A stretch of DNA of 64,000 nucleotides from Planctomycetales bacterium. GTDB lineage: Bacteria > Planctomycetota > Planctomycetia > Pirellulales > Pirellulaceae. Below the pieces are notes generated by a model. That model was not told the origin of the DNA. It saw only the letters and a program-made list of their open reading frames with translations, and ran no database searches. The position numbers and the translations under genes were made by a program. Shown here piece by piece: positions 37,242 through 44,255 of this stretch. Each line of letters starts with the position of its first letter. The stretch's first letter is position 1. The stretch spans positions 1-64,000 of the forward strand of contig JAGQOY010000007.1 in assembly GCA_020427005.1 (NCBI GenBank), given 5' to 3'.

Positions 37242-37625
37242 ATGCGTGTTCCACGATTTACAGTTCGTTCCATTTTAGTCGACACAACTCTAGTTGGGTT
37301 AGGTTTAGCAACTCTCAAATTGGGTGGCACGGAGCATGATTCAACGCGCGGGGTAACGTTCGTATTTGTTTTGCTGTTGTCTTGTTTTTTGTTTGTGGGT
37401 CGCATTTCTGCTACTCGCCGTATAGCGGCCAAACTAGGATCGATGATTGGTGGCGTTTTATCGCTCGTTTTGTTTCGAGACGTACCGGTAATGGCTGGGC
37501 CTCGTGACTGGAAATCTCTACTGATCGCTCTTCCCGTGGCTGTCTTGGTTGTTTTGGGATCCGCATTATTGGCAATGATCTGTCATTGGGTGCAACAGCT
37601 TGGTCAGTCTCCTGAAAAGACCTAA
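37242..37625 (+). CDS. membrane protein, 127 residues, unknown
   Basis: Begins with RFTVRSILVDTTLVGLGLATL, the kind of opening seen in many planctomycete membrane proteins, followed by two or three further hydrophobic segments (VTFVFVLLLSCFLFVG, KLGSMIGGVLSLVLF, SLLIALPVAVLVVLGSALLAMI). No catalytic motif. It stands alone between the sulfatase (divergent) and the ECF sigma factor (convergent). Only a weak ribosome-binding site precedes the ATG. Confidence 0.65.
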   Translation: MRVPRFTVRSILVDTTLVGLGLATLKLGGTEHDSTRGVTFVFVLLLSCFLFVGRISATRRIAAKLGSMIGGVLSLVLFRDVPVMAGPRDWKSLLIALPVAVLVVLGSALLAMICHWVQQLGQSPEKT

Positions 37626-38033
37626 CTAACTCACTTGCAGAGTTGTCACAAGTCTGGCAACAACATTTTAAAGTCCTCCCTACCGACTCTTTCGGCTTAC
37701 TAATAGGCCCTTCCACGTCAGGGCTGACAGCCTATCGTTCATCTTGCGAATCCTGTCCATCCCAGTCAAAACTTCTTGCAGTTCGGCTTATTCACTGTTT
37801 CGGCTACGTTCATTTCATCAGCCTGCGTTGCATTTTGTTTCACGTCAAGTACGTCCCGCGAGCCGAGCGGGATGTGGATGTGAAATAAGGGTCAGCTCTA
37901 GGAGCTCTTCGTAAATGCCAAAGTAAATTGTGAGTCGACTACCACGAGGAATCGGGATAGGTGAGACTTTCCCGCACATAACTGAAAATCAAGAATCAGT
38001 TTCCGAACTAATCAATCGTAATTTGCCCGGCCG
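37626..38033. other. intergenic region with repeat-like sequence
   Basis: Includes GAATCCTGTCCATCCC-AGTCAAAA (around 37747-37770), similar to a sequence I remember as widespread between genes in many bacteria, and a short stem TCCCGC/GCGGGA near 37855. No gene is supported. The following 110 bp are repeat copy B. Confidence 0.35.
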
Positions 38034-38143
38034 CTTTTTCAGTCACGGCTCACTAAATCAACAAGCCGGTAAGTGGCCGGGTCTCTAGTACCACCCGAGG
38101 CCTTACGGCCTTCGGCTCGCCAAAATTGCGCACGGCTATTTAG
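38034..38143. repeat. intergenic repeat, copy B (~110 bp)
   Basis: Second copy of the repeat at 4809-4923, in the same orientation. It contains an additional short palindrome GGCCTTACGGCC. It lies between convergent genes, 54 bp past the ECF sigma factor stop. Confidence 0.75.
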
Positions 38144-38196
38144 AAGGCTTTCCTATTGAAGTCCTGTCAATAATTGTTGAGCGACTTCTCAATCGT

Positions 38197-38826
38197 TTAT
38201 TGTTCGATTAGGGCACGAAGTTTTTTCAATGCTCGCAAGTAGCGCATACTTGCTGCCGGCTCGGAGATGCCAAGGGCCAATGCAATTTCTTGATTGCCAA
38301 GTTGTTCGAAATGCCGCATCAGCAGAATCTCTCGATCGCGCTCCTCTAATAGCTCCATTCTGGCTTGTACATGTGCCGCCAATTCTTTCTGAACTAACAT
38401 GGCTGCCGGTGTAAGCTCAGGGTCCTTTAGCTGTGCAGCGATGTCCAAACTGGACTGGTCGACATACTTTTGTGGTACATCCAGCGGCTGTTCGCGGTCC
38501 AGGCTGCGTTTGGCACTGCCGCGATGTCGGCGGTATGAATCGATGATGCGGTCTTTGGCGATTTGCCGGATCCAAAGGTGGAAAGGAAGGATTGGATTGG
38601 CTACGTACTCCGGAATGCGGCGACTGGCTTCCACCAGGACTTCTTGCACGACATCGCTGACATCGGTGCGTCGCAGAATTTTGGGGTCGATCCTTCCACC
38701 TACCAATCGATGCAATGAATCGCGGTAACGCGCCAGCAAGTGTTCCATGGCTTGCTCGTCTCCATCGCGTATGCTTGCCAATAGATGCTGTGTATCCTCA
38801 TGTTGGGGCCACAAAGACTGAGTCAT
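38197..38826 (-). CDS. ECF-type RNA polymerase sigma factor
   Basis: A 209-residue sigma-70 family factor of the extracytoplasmic-function kind. Region 2 shows LLARYRDSLHRLVGGRI and RRTDVSDVVQEVLVEASRRI, then PFHLWIRQIAKDRIIDSYRR. Region 4 shows LEERDREILLMRHFEQLGNQ and EIALALGISEPAASMRYLRAL, the DNA-binding helix-turn-helix for -35 elements. The planctomycete-type VQEVLVEAS pattern supports the phylogenetic placement. No anti-sigma gene or serine/threonine kinase is adjacent in the window, so its regulation and targets are not visible. Confidence 0.92.
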   Translation of the reverse strand: MTQSLWPQHEDTQHLLASIRDGDEQAMEHLLARYRDSLHRLVGGRIDPKILRRTDVSDVVQEVLVEASRRIPEYVANPILPFHLWIRQIAKDRIIDSYRRHRGSAKRSLDREQPLDVPQKYVDQSSLDIAAQLKDPELTPAAMLVQKELAAHVQARMELLEERDREILLMRHFEQLGNQEIALALGISEPAASMRYLRALKKLRALIEQ

Positions 38827-39012
38827 TAACTTGCAATCGTTGGATCAACGAGCCTCCCCATGGGACTATCTCCTAAAACTTAATCTTACTGAAGTACAGA
38901 TGCTAGCTGGATAGTTAAGGTGACTCGAACGACAAGGTCTCTGAATGTGAGCACAAGTCAGCACCCATAACAGGTATGCATCAACCGAAAGTGGATTTTT
39001 CAGTCCGTACAT

Positions 39013-39942
39013 TCAATTTTCATTGCCTTTGGGAAACAGACTTTCCAAGGGATCTGCCGAGGATGGGGCTTCCTGCGATTGGTTTTCTTTGTTCGATTCT
39101 GGAACTATTTCGAGATTTCCAGATACAGCAGTCGACACAGGATTCGGGCCCTCATTGGCAGAGTCATTTCGAGTGTCGGCAGTTTTTTCCGGTTCAACGA
39201 ATTGCAATACCAATCGGATCGGCGTTCCCTCTGGCGGGATGCGATTTGTAAAAGTTGCAAACATCAGGCCACTATTTACTTGGGAGCTTTTCATGGGCAC
39301 GTCGAGGGTAGCAGTCGTAAAATTCGAAACGCAAATTAGATCCCCGCTTTCGGCCATATATCGCTCTTCTCCAGTATCGGGATCTTTCCACATCATGCTG
39401 CCGGCAAAAACAAAATTGGTCTCTAAAGTCCGATCTTTGGTACCAATCTCACGTACCCATTTACGAACGTCTATCGACTGCTTCTTGCCATCTGGATCTT
39501 TCCACAGCGCAAATACTTGAACCTCTCCTCCAGTTGGTGGCGTATATTTTGGATCCCAGCTTACCGGCTTTCCTTGTGGCACGCCTATAGCCAGTAATCC
39601 AGCGTGCACGACAAAAGCCTTACTGAATACTGCGACGACCGACTCGTGTTCCTTGGTTCCAACGATACATGCCAGCATTTCCAGCTGGCCGTTGCGAAGG
39701 GCAATATATCCATCCATCACCAAACGATGGTGTTCCTTATCTGCCCATGCACGTGAGGTTGGGTCTAATCGAACCATGCCGGGTGGATCTCCGAACGTTT
39801 TTTCCACATCGGCCAGCAAGTCCTCTCGGCCCTCCCATTGGGCTATGGTCGAGGCTACGGGCATAACCATAAACAGCGCAACAACAAGCCACACTAGGAC
39901 TTGAGAGTTAACTTGGCTATTCATATGACTCTTTTGTTCCAT
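39013..39942 (-). CDS. secreted YdjY-domain protein
   Basis: About 309 residues. The signal segment (VLVWLVVALFMVMPVASTIA) is followed by a YdjY domain: RAWADKEHHRLVMDGYIALR, EMLACIVGTKEHESVVAVF, KAFVVHAGLLAIG, VREIGTKDRTLETNFVFAGS and GDLICVSNFTTATLDVPM. The C-terminal ~55 residues are acidic and low in complexity. YdjY proteins are periplasmic and of unknown function. The start may be ATG 39942, 39924 or an upstream 39993; 39942 supplies a Lys before the hydrophobic core. Not in an evident operon: the ECF gene starts 187 bp downstream. Confidence 0.8.
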   Translation of the reverse strand: MEQKSHMNSQVNSQVLVWLVVALFMVMPVASTIAQWEGREDLLADVEKTFGDPPGMVRLDPTSRAWADKEHHRLVMDGYIALRNGQLEMLACIVGTKEHESVVAVFSKAFVVHAGLLAIGVPQGKPVSWDPKYTPPTGGEVQVFALWKDPDGKKQSIDVRKWVREIGTKDRTLETNFVFAGSMMWKDPDTGEERYMAESGDLICVSNFTTATLDVPMKSSQVNSGLMFATFTNRIPPEGTPIRLVLQFVEPEKTADTRNDSANEGPNPVSTAVSGNLEIVPESNKENQSQEAPSSADPLESLFPKGNEN

Positions 39943-40304
39943 TTTTCTAAGAACTCTAATCGGTTGCTTTGACAGTGGCAAATGTGCAAGCACAATGATG
40001 TCTCTCCAATAAACACATCTTTTTGGCTGCCCAGAAGTTACTTAAAGATTGAATTTGATCCATGAGATAGCAACGACCGGCCACAGCGACTAGCAATTCG
40101 TACGAATGTAGTTTAGCGTCTTACTGGTTTCAAAGATACGTTGGATAACATGAACGCCATTTTGCTTTCCGGAGCTGCCACCGGAGCGAAGCCTACGACA
40201 GCGAATTACTACTAGCGGAGGACGGGAATCAACCGAAGTGCCTTGGCCTTCGTTGCTAGTATCGGCAAACAATAGTTACTACTAATTTTCGATATACGTG
40301 GTGG
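39943..40304. other. divergent intergenic region
   Basis: About 360 bp between the YdjY gene and the 647-residue gene, presumably with promoters for both. I see no conserved ORF, hairpin or repeat in it. Confidence 0.35.
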
Positions 40305-42248
40305 ATGAGCATGGACTGGATAGACCCTCGCTATGTGACTGAATTGCAGGACGAAATGCGTTCTGACGAAGAGAATCTGGTCACTACGACAGCCAAAGGA
40401 AAGGATCGGGGAAGAAGTCGCAAGAAGGCCGAAACGCCTGCTTGGAAACCCCTAGCGAATCAAGTGGCAGCCGCATTGGCTCAACCCTTGGAAGTATGGA
40501 GCACTGCTTTCGGAAACGCTCTGAGCAGTTTGAAATGGCCATTAAACTGCTCCCTCGAGTCAACATTCCTGTGGTCTAGCGTTATCCAGGAACAAGCTGA
40601 AGTGCTGGTGCGGTCGGGAATGTCCGCCAAAAAACTGGCTTGTATTGTCTCTGAAAGTTCGGCTCCTGTGGGTTCTCCGGATCATATTTCCGATGTAGTT
40701 GGCCTAATGGGGCAACCATTGGAAACGCTGGCCTTTACTTGGCTTGATGGAGCTGACTCACATGCACATTGTGCACTAGGAGTGGCTGCCTTGGCGTGGC
40801 ACATACCGGAGCATGCGGAACGAGCCGGGAACATTTGGTTGACTCAATGGTTACAAGCCAGTATGGATCGCTCAGCGACCTATGAACCGCACTCAAGTGA
40901 GGCTATTCTGTGCCAACTGGTTTTACGTTGCGAGCTTCCTCTTTTAATAGGTTTTGCCACTCAAGCATCTAAACGTATTCTCTTGGCCGAGGCCAGTCGA
41001 GCGATGGATAGTCTGGCCGAGTTTTTAGAGTGCAGCCTAGAGGACCCCGCGCCATGGTTGGCCTATGGAGCTACTTATCTGAGAGCCTCACTGGCCTGCG
41101 TCTTGCGTTGCCGTGTCGTTGCCAATGCACTGGGCCTTCGCAAATGGTATCCACCTCAGCAGAAGGCGCTAGCGAAGTTGCTAGAACATGCGCTGCGTTT
41201 CACTCGCCCTGGGGGCTCACAGTTGCTGTGTGCGACAGGCATCAGTCCAAAGGCCGATGCTATTTGGCTAGCCTTAATCAAGCAGACACGCCGTCCCACT
41301 GCACTCCTGGCAGCCATGCAGCACGCCAATGTATGCAAACCGGTTACAAAAGTCGGCACCAAATTGCCGGACTTGACTTACTACTCAGCCGAAGCAGCAG
41401 GCGCCTGCCTGCAGACGAGCTGGAAATCCAAAAAGCCAAGAATCGCTATCGATTTTTCTGACCAAGACATGTGTTTGGAAGTGCTTGGACCGAAAGGTCA
41501 ACCAGTCTTGACCGGCGAGTGGCTAATTCAAGTTGAACAGGATGGCCAGGCTGAACTACAGCACGATACCTGGGATTCCGTGTGCTGGTTCTCAGACGAT
41601 GACGTAGATTACTTGGAGGTGGAAGCGCAATTTGGCCAACATGCAAGAATCCAACGTCAGATTATTCTATTTCGTGAAGACCGTTTGCTGCTTCTAGCTG
41701 ATGCCTTACTGGCAGACGTAGTTGGAGATTGGCGCATCCGGTCAGAAATTCCGTTGGCTCCGCGCGCCAACTTTCTGTCAGTTGAGAAAATGACGGAAGC
41801 AAAGATCCAATTATCTGCCAAATCTAGTTGCCTAGCATTGCCTCTATTCATGCCCGAATGGATTCGCCAAGGCGCTACAGGGACCTTTGGCGCGGAAGAC
41901 AATTGCCTAGTCATGACAAACAGTTGCAGTAGTGCCAACCGTCTGTACATGCCCACGCTCATCAGCCTGCATAGCAAACATTCTCGACAGCCCTACACGT
42001 GGCGCAAACTGACAGTTGGGGAAGATCTTCGCATAGTGCGAGCCGATGAAGCCGCCGCCTATCGCATGCAGATTGGCAAAGATCAGTGGGTCATTTATCG
42101 CACGCTAGCTCCGGCAACTCGGCGGACAGCAATTGGGATGCACACACTATGCGACTTTTATGCCGGTCGGTTTGATAGCGATTTGGGAGAAGTGGATACC
42201 CTGGTCGAAGTCGAGCCCAGTGATAGTTCAGGCCATGCGGACGAGTAG
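40305..42248 (+). CDS. unknown 647-residue protein, possibly heparinase II/III-like C-terminal part
   Basis: Cytosolic-looking protein with no signal peptide. The N-terminal ~60 residues are charged and Lys/Arg-rich (KGKDRGRSRKKAE). A helical middle (~60-340) with Ala/Leu-rich repeats resembles an alpha/alpha toroid (CALGVAALAWHIPEHAERAG, YLRASLACVLRCRVV). A beta-rich C-terminal part follows (~350-640; QRQIILFREDRLLLLADALL, YTWRKLTVGEDLRIV). Toroid plus beta-sandwich is the plan of heparinase II/III lyases, but I see no catalytic Tyr/His signature, so this is only an analogy. It seems to be a conserved planctomycete protein of unknown role. ATG 40311 is an alternative start. No operon partner. 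Confidence 0.65.
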   Translation: MSMDWIDPRYVTELQDEMRSDEENLVTTTAKGKDRGRSRKKAETPAWKPLANQVAAALAQPLEVWSTAFGNALSSLKWPLNCSLESTFLWSSVIQEQAEVLVRSGMSAKKLACIVSESSAPVGSPDHISDVVGLMGQPLETLAFTWLDGADSHAHCALGVAALAWHIPEHAERAGNIWLTQWLQASMDRSATYEPHSSEAILCQLVLRCELPLLIGFATQASKRILLAEASRAMDSLAEFLECSLEDPAPWLAYGATYLRASLACVLRCRVVANALGLRKWYPPQQKALAKLLEHALRFTRPGGSQLLCATGISPKADAIWLALIKQTRRPTALLAAMQHANVCKPVTKVGTKLPDLTYYSAEAAGACLQTSWKSKKPRIAIDFSDQDMCLEVLGPKGQPVLTGEWLIQVEQDGQAELQHDTWDSVCWFSDDDVDYLEVEAQFGQHARIQRQIILFREDRLLLLADALLADVVGDWRIRSEIPLAPRANFLSVEKMTEAKIQLSAKSSCLALPLFMPEWIRQGATGTFGAEDNCLVMTNSCSSANRLYMPTLISLHSKHSRQPYTWRKLTVGEDLRIVRADEAAAYRMQIGKDQWVIYRTLAPATRRTAIGMHTLCDFYAGRFDSDLGEVDTLVEVEPSDSSGHADE

Positions 42249-42341
42249 CATGAGAGCCAACTGCACGTAATAGAAGCGTGTTTTGGCCGGTTTAATCAAT
42301 GATTTTCTTGAAAGTACACGCTATGCTCGGTGCGACTCGCA

Positions 42342-42478
42342 CTAGCAGGCTGCTGAAAGAGTAACCCGAAGCGTCAGAGCGTCAGCGATGGAATGTACCC
42401 AGCCCCTCGGTGAAGCTTCGAGTTACTAATCGTCCACAATTAAGATTTTGCAAATCGACTTTTTCAGCAGCCTGCTAG
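42342..42478. mobile_element. MITE-like element with 17-bp inverted ends
   Basis: A 137-bp element bounded by perfect inverted repeats CTAGCAGGCTGCTGAAA / TTTCAGCAGCCTGCTAG. A second, nested inverted repeat lies inside (GTAACCCGAAGC at 42361 and GCTTCGAGTTAC at 42415, one mismatch). It has no coding capacity. The outermost CTAG on each side may be a 4-bp target-site duplication. Joining the flanks through one CTAG restores a minus-strand reading frame, which supports insertion into older sequence. Confidence 0.6.
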
Positions 42479-42622
42479 GTAGCCTTGCTTCATCGCCATG
42501 GTGCTGAGGACGACTTTTCGAAAGTCTTCATTGATGGAACTGAGAGTTAGCGTTAGCAGGTCAAATTGATAGTTTATTTGATGCTGGCCTGTGGAGGCGG
42601 CAAAGGTCAATGCGATTGTAGG
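42464..42622 (-). pseudogene. gene remnant ended by the MITE-like element
   Basis: An open 52-codon segment with protein-like composition (LTFAASTGQHQINYQFDLL, SSINEDFRKVVLSTMAMKQG) follows an in-frame TAG. Before that TAG the same frame also reads sensibly (GFLSVSNFLPQTLNG). The last codons (LAGC, stop) are supplied by the element's inverted repeat; across the element the frame would continue for 15 more codons. No start codon is present. Family not recognised. Confidence 0.4.
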
Positions 42623-42829
42623 CTAGGGACCGTTAAGAGTCTGCGGCAAGAAGTTGCTGACCGATAAGAACCCTACCCGCTCGCAATGCTCGCGACCTTC
42701 CCTGAAGAGAAGGTAGGTTATTCTTCACCCAGTTCATGCAAAGGTAGCAGAAGTTGGGCCGTCCTGATTTTGTCTGCCCACGGACATCAGCTAGTTAGGG
42801 TAACGGTCGTTTGTTTACAACCGGACGCC

Positions 42830-43069
42830 TCAAGCCCGTCCCTGATAGCAAACGCGACCGTGAACACAATCATGTCGGTCTACTAATTGTTGATCGGGGC
42901 CCAATGTGTGTTGTGTCTTGTTGCACCAACAGTTGAACCGTGTGCTACCTTCTTCTTCTGGCGATCGTGGATCTGGGTCTCCCGTTACGTAGATAGCCTT
43001 GCTGCGCAGGTTCATGCAGGGAGGCAGTGGTTCAGTGTTTTTCACGGCAAACGATCGTTTGTAGCCCAT
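42830..43069 (-). CDS. small Cys-rich acidic protein, 79 residues, possible
   Basis: The frame contains YVTGDPDPRSPEEEGSTRF followed by NCWCNKTQHTLGPDQQLV and DRHDCVHGRVCYQ, with four cysteines as CxC ... Cx5C, a pattern consistent with a small metal-binding protein. The acidic hinge and ordered Cys spacing argue for a real gene, but no partner or strong ribosome-binding site is seen. Met19 at 43015 is an alternative start. It lies in the repeat-rich gap between the 647-residue gene and the molybdenum hydroxylase operon. Confidence 0.4.
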   Translation of the reverse strand: MGYKRSFAVKNTEPLPPCMNLRSKAIYVTGDPDPRSPEEEGSTRFNCWCNKTQHTLGPDQQLVDRHDCVHGRVCYQGRA

Positions 43070-43209
43070 AATCTAATCTCAGCTTGAATCAGAGAACGAA
43101 TTCAAATGTTGCAGTTGGAGGGTTGGGTGCACTTCAAGAACTACATTAGGTTTTAACAAGGCGTGCCAGGTCGATTGAAACCAATTTGCCTTCGGTATTA
43201 CACATATGC

Positions 43210-44250
43210 CTAAACCATTAAAGGTCCAGAGTGGTGGTCTTGTTCAAGTGGTGGCTGACATTCCAAGCCACCACATTCCAGGCCAGCTGCGCGAAGGACC
43301 GCTCGTTTTACAGCTACCTGGGTCAATTGAATCTTGTACTCGTTGCCGGAAAGTGGCAACGCTCCCGCAACAGCTTCGATTCCAGCTGTCGTGGCGGTCT
43401 GTTCGTTGAGCGGTTGGCCTACCAGGTTTCTGGCCGCTTCGACAGCCATCCATGGAATCGGAGCTACTTGCCCCAGGACGACCGTCGCCTCGCGGACGAT
43501 TCCACGCTCAGCTTGAATACCGACAGCCGCCGATACGAGAGGCTGATCTGGGCCCTCGCCATGTCGAATTTCGTAGGCAGCACTGAGGCGATCCCGTTGG
43601 GCCGGAATCATCACGTGTGTTACTAATTCCCCTTGGGTCAACACATTTTCTGTTTGGCCATCCTGATCGGGTGTCTGGTAGAGTGATTCTAATTCCAAGA
43701 ATCTTTCGTCATTGCCCGGTTTGATGATCCGTACGAACGCACCAGCGGCAATCAAGGCAGGTGCCAGCCTCGAAGGATTAACAAACTTGGCTGAACGACG
43801 GTTACCAAGAATGGCGTGATAGCGATTGTCCCCTTCGACTACCATTCGTCCCTGCTGGGCTAGTAGTCCGTGACCACTACGAAAATACCAACACATGGGT
43901 CTACGCAGGAGTTCACCTACAACGGTACCTTGTGCTTGCAATTGGAGGCTTGCAATTCCTTGGATGATCTGCTGGGCCGCTGCCAACTCCGTGGTGTAGG
44001 AACTTTCCAGAAAGCTTTGCAAGCTTACTGCAGCGCCAACCCAAATCGAACCGTGTTCGTCGCGTTGAATGCGCTGCAGGCCGCTGATTTCCGCAATATT
44101 GACGACTCGATCTGGCGTGATCACAGACCGCTTCATCAAACTGATCAAATCCGTTCCGCCGGCCAGCACAACGGAATGCTTGGATTGATCCGCCAGCAAT
44201 GCAACAGCTTCTTGTTCAGTTCGTGGTTGAGCGTACTCGAAATTTTTCAT
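43210..44250 (-). CDS. FAD subunit of molybdenum hydroxylase (CoxM/PaoB-like), cluster loop degenerate
   Basis: About 346 residues. The FAD-binding domain shows VVLAGGTDLISLMK; the second FAD loop is altered to GTVVGELLRRP (usual form TxGGNLCQRP). RRPMCWYFRSG and GDNRYHAILGN identify it as close to the PaoB/4-HBCR type, which carries a [4Fe-4S] loop between these motifs. Here the loop (~residues 115-160) has only one Cys; other expected Cys positions read Leu, Met and Ser, so the cluster is very probably absent. The C-terminal CO-dehydrogenase flavoprotein domain looks normal. ATG 44250 lies 5 bp after the molybdopterin gene. No signal peptide; it could be exported with the Tat-tagged subunit. 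Confidence 0.88.
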   Translation of the reverse strand: MKNFEYAQPRTEQEAVALLADQSKHSVVLAGGTDLISLMKRSVITPDRVVNIAEISGLQRIQRDEHGSIWVGAAVSLQSFLESSYTTELAAAQQIIQGIASLQLQAQGTVVGELLRRPMCWYFRSGHGLLAQQGRMVVEGDNRYHAILGNRRSAKFVNPSRLAPALIAAGAFVRIIKPGNDERFLELESLYQTPDQDGQTENVLTQGELVTHVMIPAQRDRLSAAYEIRHGEGPDQPLVSAAVGIQAERGIVREATVVLGQVAPIPWMAVEAARNLVGQPLNEQTATTAGIEAVAGALPLSGNEYKIQLTQVAVKRAVLRAAGLECGGLECQPPLEQDHHSGPLMV

Positions 44251-44255
44251 GGCAT

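Noticed and set aside
37643..37888. 81-residue plus-strand frame beside repeat copy B
   Set aside because: The sequence is mainly the widespread AATCCTGTCCATCC-type stretch and a short palindrome; composition is not protein-like.
40305..42248. Calling the 647-residue protein a heparinase
   Set aside because: The toroid-like and beta-rich layout is suggestive only; the catalytic Tyr/His signature and a signal peptide are not seen.
42342..42478. Long inverted repeat read as a transcription terminator of the 647-residue gene
   Set aside because: The arms are 103 nt apart with nested repeats and no U-tract; the CTAG ends and frame restoration fit an inserted element better.
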